A stretch of 22,435 nt of DNA from AC-37 sp036389105 (GTDB lineage Bacteria > Actinomycetota > Thermoleophilia > Solirubrobacterales > Thermoleophilaceae): NCBI GenBank assembly GCA_036389105.1, contig DASVQK010000026.1, forward strand, positions 1 through 22,435, in the 5' to 3' direction. Of this stretch, positions 15,094 to 22,435 are shown one piece after another. The position numbers and the translations under genes are program-made. The notes beneath the pieces were generated by a model. The model saw only the letters and a program-made list of their open reading frames with translations. It was not told the origin of the DNA and did not search any database. How positions within the stretch are numbered: position 1 is the stretch's first letter; every line of letters begins with the position of its first letter.

Positions 15094-15111
15094 CGGGCTC
15101 GCACGAGCCCG
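15094..15111. terminator. Hairpin between convergent genes, probable bidirectional terminator
   Basis: CGGGCTC-GCAC-GAGCCCG is a perfect 7-bp GC-rich stem with a four-base loop. It lies 13 bp after the split-barrel gene stop and 17 bp after the convergent epimerase stop. There is no T-tract on either side, as is usual for intrinsic-like hairpins in high-GC actinobacteria. Confidence 0.5.
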
Positions 15112-15128
15112 ATCTCCGACGAGCTCGC

Positions 15129-16085
15129 TCAGGGCGGCGGCGGATCGCCAAGGCCGGTCCGAAATCCCTCTCGCCAGCTTGCGTAGCGCGGCTGCCAGCC
15201 AAGCTCGCGCTTGGCCTTGGCGTTCGACGCGCCGCGGATCCTGGTCATCATCGAGACGCCCACCTCGCCCGCCGCCATGCGGCCGAGCCAGACGGGCACT
15301 CGGCGCGGTGGCTTCGCGCCGACCGCTCGCGCGAGCTCCGGCAGCCAGGCGGCGACGGGCGCCGGCTCGTCGTCGGCGACGTTGTAGATGCCAGATGCGC
15401 CTCGCTCCACCGCGGCCAGCGTCGCCGTGGCGACGTCGTCGACGTGAACGAACGACCAGACCCCGCCGCCGTCGCCGATGATCGGCAGCCTGCGCTTGCG
15501 CACGAGCGCGACGAGGTCCCCGTCCTGAGCGAATCCGGTGCCCGGCCCGTAGAAGTTCCCGTAGCGCAGCGCGAGCCCGTCGATCCCCTGGGCTCCGGCG
15601 ACAGCCTGCTCGAGATAGCGGATCGCGTCGAGCGACTCGGCCTGGTTGGGCGGTGGGCTCGGGTCGAGCGGGTCGTCCTCGGTCTTGGGCCCGTCGCCCG
15701 TGCGCGCGTAGTTCCAGTTCCCGTAGCTCTGCGCGACGAAGCGGCGGGCGCCGACGGCGAGCGCCGCCTCGAGCAGGTGGTCGATGCCCTCCGTCCGCAG
15801 CCGGTTGGAGAGAGCGAAGTCGTGGTCGAAGCGCCTGAAGCTCTTTATGCCCGTCAGCGCGGTCAGCTGGTGGACCACGACATCGGACCGACTCCCCGTG
15901 ACGGCCTGCATCACGGCCTTGCGATCGAGGCCGTCTGCGACGACGGGCTCGGCCCCCATTTCCCGCAGCAGCCCGGCCTTCTCCGGCGAGCGGGTCATGC
16001 CCACGACCGAGTGGCCGTGTGCCACCAGCAGCGGAACCAGTCGCTTGCCGACCGCTCCGGTCGCACCGGCGACAAAGACCCTCAT
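15129..16085 (-). CDS. NAD-dependent epimerase/dehydratase family (extended or atypical SDR)
   Basis: This 318-residue protein has an N-terminal Rossmann fold with dinucleotide motif GATGAVGKRL (7-16) and the typical second strand VVGMTRSPEKAGLL. Further motifs are VVHQLTALTG, RFVAQSYGNWNYARTG, ALRYGNFYGPGTG (substrate-proximal 'RxxxxYGPG'), and VHVDDVATATLAAVERGASGIYNVADDEP. The standard YxxxK catalytic pair is not evident at the usual place, so it may be an atypical SDR. Its usual substrate class is nucleotide sugars or other small carbonyl compounds, undetermined here. The ATG at 16085 is 7 nt from a TACCGT -10-like element, suggesting a leaderless message. It is divergent from a VOC gene. 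Confidence 0.88.
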   Translation of the reverse strand: MRVFVAGATGAVGKRLVPLLVAHGHSVVGMTRSPEKAGLLREMGAEPVVADGLDRKAVMQAVTGSRSDVVVHQLTALTGIKSFRRFDHDFALSNRLRTEGIDHLLEAALAVGARRFVAQSYGNWNYARTGDGPKTEDDPLDPSPPPNQAESLDAIRYLEQAVAGAQGIDGLALRYGNFYGPGTGFAQDGDLVALVRKRRLPIIGDGGGVWSFVHVDDVATATLAAVERGASGIYNVADDEPAPVAAWLPELARAVGAKPPRRVPVWLGRMAAGEVGVSMMTRIRGASNAKAKRELGWQPRYASWREGFRTGLGDPPPP

Positions 16086-16092
16086 CCGCCGG

Positions 16093-16098
16093 ACGGTA
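16093..16098 (-). promoter_or_regulatory. Possible -10 element (TACCGT) of the epimerase gene
   Basis: On the minus strand TACCGT lies 7 nt before the ATG at 16085, the same geometry as other putative leaderless starts in this window. No -35 was recognised. Confidence 0.3.
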
Positions 16099-16193
16099 CC
16101 TCAGGACGAGGAGGCCGCCCGGCTCGCTCAGCGGGCAAGCTGCGAGATGGACCCGGTCCGCGGCGTGTCGGCCCGACGCGCAAGACTCCAGGC

Positions 16194-16634
16194 ATGACAG
16201 AGCGGGCTCGCCTCGTCGGGATCAACCACATCGCCCTGGAGGTGGGCGACCTGGATGAGGCCCTCGCCTTCTACGGCTCGATCTTCGAGCTCACCCTGCG
16301 CGGCCGAGTGCCGAGGATGGCGTTCGTCGACCTGGGCGACCAGTTCATCGCTCTCTCCGAGGGCCGAGCACAGCCGCGCGACGAAGCGCGCCACTTCGGC
16401 CTGGTCGTCGACGATCGCGAGCGCGTCCGAGTGGCCCTCGAGGCCGCCGGGGCGGAAGCGATGCCCGGCCGCGGCCTCGACTTCCGCGACCCATGGGGCA
16501 ACCACGTGCAGGTCGTCGAGTACGGCGACATCCAGTTCACCAAGGACCAGGCCGTGCTCCGCGGCATGGGGCTGGACGGACTCGAGAAGTCGAAGGCCGC
16601 GCTACGCGAGCTGCAGGAAAAGGGCCTGCGCTGA
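16194..16634 (+). CDS. VOC-fold (glyoxalase-like) family protein
   Basis: This 146-residue VOC protein reads GINHIALEVGDLDEALAFYGSIFELTLRG for its first module and ARHFGLVVDD...GRGLDFRDPWGNHVQVVEYGDIQFTK for its second. Candidate metal ligands are H12, H68 and E109. The C-terminus carries an extra helical tail (LDGLEKSKAALRELQEKGLR). The substrate is unknown. The ATG at 16194 has only a weak upstream AGG; no better start exists nearer the conserved NHIAL block. It is divergent from the epimerase gene, 108 bp away, and convergent with the remnant gene that follows. It is not closely similar to the VOC protein at 8633. Confidence 0.86.
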   Translation: MTERARLVGINHIALEVGDLDEALAFYGSIFELTLRGRVPRMAFVDLGDQFIALSEGRAQPRDEARHFGLVVDDRERVRVALEAAGAEAMPGRGLDFRDPWGNHVQVVEYGDIQFTKDQAVLRGMGLDGLEKSKAALRELQEKGLR

Positions 16635-16652
16635 CGACTCTCCACGCCGGTC

Positions 16653-17165
16653 TCAATCGCAGCCAGCTTGAGCGGTGAGCACCATCGAGCGGGCACGAGC
16701 CGCGGCGATGAGCACGCGGTAGTCGTGAGTGGCAGCTGCGAGTGGGCCGTAGGAGGCCTCGAGTGCGTCACGTACCAGTACGCCGGCGGGTGAGATGTCG
16801 ATGGTCTCCAGGGCGCGCGGGTCGAAGGGCCCACCTGGATCGAGTTCGTTCATCGCGCCGAGCAGCCCGATGTGCTTTGCGGCTCCGCCGCCTCGGGGGT
16901 CGACGAAGAGCGCGATCGTGTGGCGTGCTCCGCCCGGGTAATCGAACTCAGCGAAGAGCGCCGCCTCGTCATCGAGGCCGGCACAAGTGCGCCAGGCCCC
17001 CACCGCCCTCGACCTGCCCACCCCCGCGAACTGTTGGGGCACGCCAATCGCCCGTTCGGTGAGTCGTGCGGCCGCCTCGGCGCTGCACCCCGCGGTCTTG
17101 CCAAGCCCGAGGTGCGCGACGCCACGCAGGATCGCGTGCGACAGCGGGTCACCTCGGCCCTCGAG
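16653..17165 (-). pseudogene. 5'-truncated remnant of an uncharacterised actinobacterial protein
   Basis: The frame is open from just after an in-frame TAG (17168-17166) to the stop at 16653, about 170 codons. It has no ATG or TTG; the first GTG is at 17042 (MPQQFAGVGRSRAVG, 129 residues). The conceptual translation is protein-like well upstream of that GTG: DPLSHAILRGVAHLG (from about 17150), then RAIGVPQQFAGVGRSRAVGAWRT, DDEAALFAEFDYPGGARHTIALFVDPRGGGAAKHIGLLGAMNEL. This resembles, from memory, an actinobacterial family of unknown function with a conserved 'F.YPGG.RHA..VLVD.N.GG..KD' core and a longer N-terminal region. That N-terminal part is absent, and no frame in 17166-17379 continues it. 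I therefore read it as a decayed gene, though a short functional protein from GTG 17042 cannot be excluded. Confidence 0.6.
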
Positions 17166-17379
17166 CTACGGTGCCACTCGGTCGCCGGGGCCGCTCGCGC
17201 TCCTTCGGGTGGGCCTCGCCGGTCGGATCGAAGAACGGCGATCGGGCTTTCGTGCATGCGGTGATTCGCTCATGCGAGCTGAAGGGGCGGGGCTCGAGAA
17301 CTTCGCCCCCCGGAGGCGCAAGGACGTCAGCCCCAGAAGGGATCGCGATCGATCTGGCGGGGTGGTACGCTCTCGCGCT
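17166..17379. other. Apparently non-coding gap between the remnant gene and the accessory pair
   Basis: None of the frames here looks coding on either strand. A possible hairpin, GGGGCG (17284-17289) with CGCCCC (17304-17309), lies upstream of the next gene. This stretch probably contains the breakpoint that removed the 5' end of the remnant gene plus the promoter of the following pair. Confidence 0.4.
17366..17371 (+). promoter_or_regulatory. Possible -10 element (TACGCT) of the accessory gene pair
   Basis: TACGCT ends 8 nt before the GTG at 17380, giving a leaderless geometry. The same hexamer in the same position precedes the membrane protein gene that starts at 22193. No -35 was recognised. 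Confidence 0.4.
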
Positions 17380-17892
17380 GTGAAGCAGAGACAAGTCAGA
17401 GAAACCAGGTCAGGGACACACAGGACTGTCGTGATAGCCGGAAATCGCTTTGACCTACAGGCGAAGGCGATTGCACGGGCGATGAGGAAGGTGCTCCCGG
17501 AGCCCCTGAATGAGCACTACGTCGTGATCGGTGGCCGGCGGTACCCGCCCAAGCAGGTGATAGCCGAGGTGACGGGCTTGGATCGCGCCGACTTCACGAC
17601 CCATCAAGCTCGTCGAATCCTGCTGCGACTTGGGTTCTCCGCGGCGCGCACCGCGAGGCAGCGCCGAGGAAAGGCAGAGCGCCGGAGTCGCAGGCGTCGA
17701 ACGCCGAGCCGCGCAGACGCGCTTCGTCCGTATATCGGCCAATGGGTCGCAACGGCCGGTGAAGACGTTCTCGTCGCCGCCGAGAGCCCGGCGAAGGTCG
17801 TTGGATGGCTGGCCGAGCACGGACGAACGGCGGAGTCGATGTTCCGTGTTCCGGAGAACGACGCAGCGGCCGGCGGCATCGCCCCGCTTTGA
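17380..17892 (+). CDS. Uncharacterised basic protein with YVVIxGRRYPPKQVI motif and C-terminal FRVPEN domain
   Basis: This 170-residue protein begins at GTG 17380 (alternative GTG 17431, giving MIAGNRFDLQ). The first unit (about 27-87) is a helix, a beta-hairpin HYVVIGGRRYPPKQVIAEVTG and a helix TTHQARRILLRLGF. It resembles small 'head' domains such as the one at the N-terminus of the restriction enzyme ScoMcrA, where a similar YxxxxGRRYxxK element occurs; that comparison is from memory. A very basic linker follows (88-112, with RRSRRRR). A second unit (113-170, YIGQWVATAGEDVLVAAESPAKVVGWLAEHG...FRVPEN) looks like a DUF5678-type small domain. Codon use is unlike its neighbours (ATA, AGA, AGG, CTA present). 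It overlaps the protease gene (TTTGA). The function is unknown. Confidence 0.72.
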   Translation: MKQRQVRETRSGTHRTVVIAGNRFDLQAKAIARAMRKVLPEPLNEHYVVIGGRRYPPKQVIAEVTGLDRADFTTHQARRILLRLGFSAARTARQRRGKAERRSRRRRTPSRADALRPYIGQWVATAGEDVLVAAESPAKVVGWLAEHGRTAESMFRVPENDAAAGGIAPL

Positions 17893-18302
17893 GATTCCCG
17901 TTCCGCGAGCTGCCAAGCGCGGGCGGCGGCGACTTGACGCCGCGCCCGGCGGTCGACGTTTGGCTCGAGGGACTCGACTTGACCGGGCTCGCATGTCTCC
18001 TCGACACCGGCGCGCTTAGGACGCGATTCTCAGCCGAGCTTGCGGAGATAGCGGGAATCGACCTCACCGACGCGCCCACGGAGCAGTTCGCCGTCGGGGG
18101 CCAGATCGTCGAGGGAGCCACCGCCCGCGTGACGCTCCGAATCAAAGCTGGAGAGGAGGAACACGAATGGGATGCGCCGGTCTCGTTCTGCCGGCCCTGG
18201 CCGTTCGGGTTCCAGCTGCTGGGTCTCGACGGGTTCCTCCGCCACTTCCGCGTGACCATCTCCGGATACGCGGAGTGGGTCGAATGCAGGCCGGAGCACT
18301 GA
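17889..18302 (+). CDS. Retropepsin-like aspartic protease family protein
   Basis: This 137-residue protein starts at TTG 17889, which overlaps the upstream stop (TTGA) and reads MRFPFRELPSAGGGDLTPRP. The catalytic motif is LLDTGA (37-42, D39). Then comes a flap-like segment FAVGGQIVEGATARVTLRI (67-85). The hydrophobic-hydrophobic-Gly motif is QLLGLDGFLRHFRVTI (109-124), preceded by the PWPFGFQLLG block seen in bacterial relatives. The length fits a single-lobe retropepsin-like domain, which would act as a homodimer. There is no signal peptide, so it is cytoplasmic. Immediate overlap with the preceding basic protein implies a joint function, perhaps processing or release of the partner; that is inference. 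It ends 15 bp from tRNA-Tyr. Confidence 0.78.
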   Translation: MRFPFRELPSAGGGDLTPRPAVDVWLEGLDLTGLACLLDTGALRTRFSAELAEIAGIDLTDAPTEQFAVGGQIVEGATARVTLRIKAGEEEHEWDAPVSFCRPWPFGFQLLGLDGFLRHFRVTISGYAEWVECRPEH

Positions 18303-18317
18303 AGCAAGCGAGCGGAG

Positions 18318-18399
18318 TGGGGGGAGCAGGATTCGAACCTGCGTAGGCGTAGCCACGCGGTTTACAGCCGCGCTCCTTTAACCACTCGGACATCCCCCC
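18318..18399 (-). tRNA. tRNA-Tyr (anticodon GTA)
   Basis: This is a class II tRNA on the minus strand. The acceptor is GGGGGGA paired with TCCCCCC, with discriminator A. The anticodon stem GCGG/CCGC encloses loop CTGTAAA, giving GTA. The long variable arm is TGGCTACGCCTAC. The T-arm is GCAGG-TTCGAAT-CCTGC. CCA is not encoded. Its 3' end faces the atypical gene pair at 17380-18302. Confidence 0.96.
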
Positions 18400-18475
18400 G
18401 AGCTGGGAATCGCGGATTGTAGACGCGGCCCTCGGACCGGCCTCGAAGGCAGTCGCGGCGCGTGCGGTCCGGGCG

Positions 18476-19627
<1,152 letters not shown>

Positions 19628-19777
19628 TCTCCGCTCCCTGTCCGAGATCGCTTTAGCGCGCCACGGTTCCAGCACCGCGACGACCACCATCGATGGCGAG
19701 TTCCTGAAGGTCGGCCAGCCCCGACCTGAGGTCACCATACACCCGATTCCGGGAAATCGCACCCCTTTTTTCGGCGC

Positions 19778-19783
19778 TATCGT
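19778..19783 (+). promoter_or_regulatory. Possible -10 element (TATCGT) of the folE2 gene
   Basis: TATCGT ends 11 nt before the ATG at 19795, and no ribosome site is visible between them, so the transcript would have a very short or no leader. A near-palindrome CGATTCCGGGAAATCG (19744-19759) lies upstream in the rpoD/folE2 divergent region. Its role is unknown. Confidence 0.35.
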
Positions 19784-19794
19784 CAGACCCCTAA

Positions 19795-20796
19795 ATGAGT
19801 GACGCGACCCCTCTGGCGACGCCTTCTCCGACCGACGTGCAGGCCCGCCGGCCGGCTACGCACGTGAGCCTCTCGCGCGTCGGAGTGACCGGCGTGCGGA
19901 AGGTGATCCGCATCCGCTCGAACGGCGCGGAGCAGCTCTTCTACGCCGAGCTCGAGTGCTTCGTCGACCTCGGGCCCACGCAGAAGGGCGCGCACATGTC
20001 GCGCTTCGAGGAGGTGGTCGAGGAGGCCATCGACGAGGTGGTGCTCGGCGAGGCCTTCAAGGCCGAGACGCTGGCTGCCCACATCGCCGAGCACGTGCGC
20101 GACCGCCAGGGCGGCATGCGCGCGGAGGTGACCGTGGCCGCCCACTACCCCGAGCACAAGCCCGCCCCCGTCTCCGGCATCCAGACGCAGGCGATCTACC
20201 GCCTGCTGGGCTCGGCGGTCGCATCGGAGCGCGGCACCCGGCGGCTGGTCGGCGTCGAGGCGCAGGGCATGACCGCCTGCCCCTGCGCGCAGGAGATGCT
20301 CACCGACCGCGCGCGCGGGCGCCTTCTCGACGAGGGCGGCTTCGACGACGACGAGGTCGAGCGCATCCTCGACCTCGTGCCGGTGGCCACCCACAACCAG
20401 CGCGGTATCGGCACCCTCCATGTGGGGTGTGCCGAGCTCTGCGCGGCGGACATCGAGGCCGGCACCCTGCTGCGCATGGTCGAGTCGTCGATGAGCTCCG
20501 AGATCTACGAGCTGATGAAGCGCTCCGACGAGGCCGCGGTGGTGGAGAAGGCGCACCGCCGCCCGCGCTTCGTGGAGGACTGCGTGCGCGAGATGGTGCG
20601 CATGGCCGTGGAGGAGTTCGAGCCTCTCGGCGACGACGTCTTCGTATCCGCCCGCCAGCGCAACCTCGAGACGATCCACCAGCACGACGTGGTGGCCGAG
20701 CGGCACGGACTGCTCGGCGAGCTGGCACGCGAGCTCCGCGGCGGCGAGCCGTCCCGGGCGCACACGGGCATGCGCGAGTGGCTCGAGGGCGCCTGA
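19795..20796 (+). CDS. folE2: GTP cyclohydrolase, FolE2/MptA family (archaeal MptA-like form)
   Basis: This 333-residue member of COG1469 starts MSDATPLATPSPTDVQ. Conserved positions include THVSLSRVGVTGV (22-34), KGAHMSRFEEVVEEAI (64-79), GMTACPCAQEM (158-168; C162/C164) and VATHNQRGIGTLHVG (197-211; H200). C162 and the histidines are expected metal ligands. Bacterial FolE2 converts GTP to dihydroneopterin triphosphate for folate; archaeal MptA makes the 2',3'-cyclic phosphate for methanopterin. The insertion after the cysteine motif (LTDRARGRLLDEGGFDDDEVERILDLVPVATHNQRG) and the ATHNQRGxGTL wording look more like MptA than typical FolE2. Which product is made cannot be decided here. No other folate gene is in the window. 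Confidence 0.93.
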   Translation: MSDATPLATPSPTDVQARRPATHVSLSRVGVTGVRKVIRIRSNGAEQLFYAELECFVDLGPTQKGAHMSRFEEVVEEAIDEVVLGEAFKAETLAAHIAEHVRDRQGGMRAEVTVAAHYPEHKPAPVSGIQTQAIYRLLGSAVASERGTRRLVGVEAQGMTACPCAQEMLTDRARGRLLDEGGFDDDEVERILDLVPVATHNQRGIGTLHVGCAELCAADIEAGTLLRMVESSMSSEIYELMKRSDEAAVVEKAHRRPRFVEDCVREMVRMAVEEFEPLGDDVFVSARQRNLETIHQHDVVAERHGLLGELARELRGGEPSRAHTGMREWLEGA

Positions 20797-20888
20797 CCGG
20801 GCCTTCGAGGCGCCCCCGCCTGCATCAGCCGTCCACGTCCGGGCCGTAAGGGTTCAGGCCCGCCGCGCGCGACCGATCAAATTGGTGC

Positions 20889-21338
20889 ATGGACGCCGCC
20901 GAACACCAGTTGGGACTCTCGCAGGACGCAGCCATAGTGCTCGCCCTCGCCGACACGGCGGTGCCGTTCGCGGCCTCGCCCGAGGACGAGGCGGAGCGCT
21001 GGGTCCGCGTGCTGCGGCTCCATGGCTGGGTCGGCGCCGTGCTCCAGTCGCTGGGCGTGGGCGAGGCCCCGCTCGAGACCACCTCGCAGCCCGCGTCGGT
21101 GCGCCTACTCCGCCGCCGTCCTCTGGGCGAGGACGTCGTCCAGATGGTCACGCAGCGCGCGCACGACTTCGCAGTCGCCCGCGAGGCCGGCGCCGTCTGC
21201 ACGGTGGACGTCCTGTTCGCGCTGTTCGTCGTCTACGGCAAGACGTTCGACCGCGCGCTCTACGTGCGCGGCACTTCGCGCGAGGAGCTGATCGAGCGGC
21301 TCCCTGCGGACGTCGAGTCCGGCATCGCCAGCGGCTGA
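20889..21338 (+). CDS. Hypothetical protein, possibly Clp N-domain-like
   Basis: This 149-residue soluble, acidic helical protein starts MDAAEHQLGLSQDAAIVLALADTAVPF. Two segments recall the repeats of Clp N-terminal domains: LHGWVGAVLQSLGVGEAPLE (44-63) and VVQMVTQRAHDFAVAREAGAVCTVDVLFALFVVYG...LYVRGTSREELIERLP (83-139). The match is weak and by eye. There is no ATPase domain, so if it is Clp-N-like it would be a stand-alone adaptor or peptide binder. The start has no clear ribosome site. Its last 79 bp overlap, tail to tail, the 3' end of pgsA on the other strand; both reading frames remain open there. Confidence 0.65.
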   Translation: MDAAEHQLGLSQDAAIVLALADTAVPFAASPEDEAERWVRVLRLHGWVGAVLQSLGVGEAPLETTSQPASVRLLRRRPLGEDVVQMVTQRAHDFAVAREAGAVCTVDVLFALFVVYGKTFDRALYVRGTSREELIERLPADVESGIASG

Positions 21339-21898
21339 CGCTCGGCCTTCGCGTGGCGCTCGCGCGCCTCCTCGATGCGCCGCCTGAAGTTCAGGAAGTA
21401 GTCCGCGCCGGACGCCAGCGTGATGGCCACGGCCACGTAGAGCAGCACCTGCACCCACGCGACGCCCGCATCGTGCACCGCGATCAGGGCCAGGATCGCG
21501 CCCACCTGGGCGATCGTCTTGGCCTTGCCGAGGACGCTGGCGGGGATCACGACCCCCTGCACGCCCGCGGCCACGCGTAGCCCGCTGACCGCGAACTCGC
21601 GCGCGATGATGACCATCGCGACCCACGGCTCCACGCGGTCGAGGCTGACGAGCGAGATCAGCGCGGCCGCGATCAGCAGCTTGTCGGCGATCGGGTCCAT
21701 CACCTTGCCGAAGTTGGTGATGCTGCGTCGCGAGCGGGCCAGGTAGCCGTCGAGCGTGTCGGTCAGCGCGGCGAGCGCGAACACCGCCGCGGCCACCCAC
21801 GAGCCGTGCGGCGTGGCCTGGAGCAGGGCGACCACCAGCACCGGCACCAGCAGGATGCGCGCGACCGTGAGGACGTTCGGGACGTTGAGCGGGAACAC
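21260..21898 (-). CDS. pgsA: CDP-diacylglycerol-glycerol-3-phosphate 3-phosphatidyltransferase
   Basis: This 212-residue CDP-alcohol phosphatidyltransferase starts MFPLNVPNVLTVARILLVPVLVV. The family catalytic signature is complete: DTLDGYLARSRRSITNFGKVMDPIADK (47-73), matching D-x2-D-G-x2-A-R-x8-G-x3-D-x3-D. About five to six membrane helices follow. It makes phosphatidylglycerolphosphate from CDP-diacylglycerol and glycerol-3-phosphate in the cytoplasmic membrane. The tail (about 175-212, ERHAKAERQPLAMPDSTSAGSRSISSS) is hydrophilic and extends 79 bp into the opposite-strand gene. This makes it slightly longer than usual. The ATG lies 7 bp after the stop of the DUF3817-like gene, so the two are probably co-transcribed. 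Confidence 0.95.
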   Translation of the reverse strand: MFPLNVPNVLTVARILLVPVLVVALLQATPHGSWVAAAVFALAALTDTLDGYLARSRRSITNFGKVMDPIADKLLIAAALISLVSLDRVEPWVAMVIIAREFAVSGLRVAAGVQGVVIPASVLGKAKTIAQVGAILALIAVHDAGVAWVQVLLYVAVAITLASGADYFLNFRRRIEEARERHAKAERQPLAMPDSTSAGSRSISSSREVPRT

Positions 21899-21905
21899 GC
21901 TGCGC

Positions 21906-22193
21906 TCAGGCTATCCGGCGCCGGCCGCGCCGCCGCGCGGTCAGCTCGATCGCCAGCGTAGACCCGATCGGCCCGAGCGGGGAGACCGTGGCTGCCAGGA
22001 CCGGCCACGGGAAGTCGCGCCGCAGGCAGCCCGCGAGCACGAGCCCGCACAGGAAGGTCCAGCCGATGCCGTGGCACCAGCCCAAGACGAGCTGCGGCTG
22101 GTCCCCGAGCCCCCCGATCCACACGACCAGCAGCGCGCAGAACACGCACACCTCGAGCGCCGAGTACAGGCGCACGGCCTGGAAGTAGCTCAC
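21906..22193 (-). CDS. Small integral membrane protein, DUF3817-like
   Basis: This 95-residue protein has three hydrophobic segments (about 8-28, 38-58, 62-85). It includes LVLGWCHGIGWTFLCGLVLAGCLRRDFPWPVLAATVSPLGPIGS, which resembles the DUF3817 pattern (V.GxxHGxxF....). The GTG start at 22193 follows a TACGCT element by 6 nt, a leaderless arrangement. The C-terminus is basic (RRRGRRR). The function is unknown. It is located directly before pgsA in the same orientation. Confidence 0.75.
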   Translation of the reverse strand: MSYFQAVRLYSALEVCVFCALLVVWIGGLGDQPQLVLGWCHGIGWTFLCGLVLAGCLRRDFPWPVLAATVSPLGPIGSTLAIELTARRRGRRRIA

Positions 22194-22199
22194 GCGCGG

Positions 22200-22205
22200 A
22201 GCGTA
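22200..22205 (-). promoter_or_regulatory. Possible -10 element (TACGCT) of the DUF3817-like/pgsA operon
   Basis: Minus-strand TACGCT is 6 nt before the GTG at 22193, identical in sequence to the element before 17380. No -35 was found. Confidence 0.4.
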
Positions 22206-22250
22206 GAGCCCGGCTTGATCCGGCTGGTGCGGGGAGAGGCCGCGCGCTGC

Positions 22251-22435
22251 TCAGGCCGAGGCCGAGGAGGCGGCGGCCGCGGGATCGCGCGTGTCCCAGG
22301 TCCAGCGCGTGCCGTCCCACCAGCGCTCGCGGCCGGGGGCGTGCGGGTCCGGGTACCAGTTGGGCGGGTGCGCGCAGGCCGCCTCCTGCGCGGCCGGCGC
22401 CGGTATGGCGCCGCCGGTGACGGCCATGGCGGTCG
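22251..22435 (-). CDS. DUF2510-domain protein, C-terminal end (may continue past the right edge)
   Basis: The minus-strand frame is open from the right edge to a TGA at 22251. The translation contains the DUF2510 motif PPNWYPDPHAPGRERWWDGTRWTWDTRDP, then an alanine/serine tail. DUF2510 is a short tryptophan-rich module of unknown function found in actinobacterial membrane and secreted proteins. An in-frame ATG at 22427 could be the true start of a 58-residue protein, or the gene may extend beyond the window; this cannot be decided here. Confidence 0.7.
   Translation of the reverse strand, partial: TAMAVTGGAIPAPAAQEAACAHPPNWYPDPHAPGRERWWDGTRWTWDTRDPAAAASSASA

Noticed and set aside
16653..18318. 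Attachment-site repeat of the tRNA-Tyr 3' end within the accessory patch
   Set aside because: I searched by eye for GCAGGATTCGAAC-like copies and found none outside the tRNA.
18433..18471. CGGACCG/CGGTCCG inverted repeat after rpoD as a terminator
   Set aside because: The loop of about 25 nt is long and there is no T-tract; likely chance in GC-rich DNA.

Overview
The window is very GC-rich chromosomal DNA, consistent with an actinobacterium. The primary sigma factor, the actinobacterial peptidoglycan-binding-domain export adaptor, a DUF2510 tail and an aspartyl-protease family typical of high-GC Gram-positives all fit. A deep-branching lineage such as Thermoleophilia/Solirubrobacterales is my guess from overall gene style, not something I could test. 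Several genes appear leaderless (a TANNNT -10 element 6-11 nt before the start codon), and GTG starts overlapping the upstream stop as GTGA are common; both are actinobacterial habits.

Layout. (1) 1-5689 is an export and envelope-sensing locus. A MacB-type ABC exporter (adaptor, ATPase, permease; minus strand, running off the left edge) is divergent from an OmpR-type response regulator and histidine kinase, followed by a small lipoprotein with a duplicated two-cysteine repeat. A shared sequence motif (ACCYRATYC) lies in the divergent promoter region and in front of the lipoprotein gene, suggesting one regulon. (2) 5710-9142 holds tRNA-Thr(GGT), a CASTOR/POLLUX-like ion channel, a secreted lytic transglycosylase with an apparent frameshift, and a VOC-fold protein. 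(3) 9149-10645 is a metal/peroxide block: a PerR-type Fur regulator translationally coupled to an SSAT-like acetyltransferase, divergent from a VIT1/CCC1-like membrane transporter, with a palindrome between them. (4) 10655-14102 holds a cytochrome P450 divergent from a DHA2-type MFS exporter with a coupled MerR regulator; a perfect 14-bp palindrome overlaps the exporter promoter. (5) 14112-16634 holds a split-barrel (FMN/F420-type) protein, an NAD-dependent epimerase-like SDR and a second VOC protein. (6) 16653-18302 is a small accessory patch with atypical codon use next to the 3' end of tRNA-Tyr(GTA). It contains a 5'-truncated gene remnant and an overlapping pair: a basic 'YPPK'-motif protein and a retropepsin-like aspartic protease. 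(7) 18476-22435 is a housekeeping block: rpoD divergent from an archaeal MptA-like folE2, a possible Clp-N-like protein, pgsA, a DUF3817-like membrane protein and a DUF2510 tail.

The most interesting parts are the two-component/ABC/cysteine-repeat lipoprotein system with its candidate shared operator, and the uncharacterised overlapping pair beside tRNA-Tyr. No CRISPR array, rRNA, IS element or phage module was seen.
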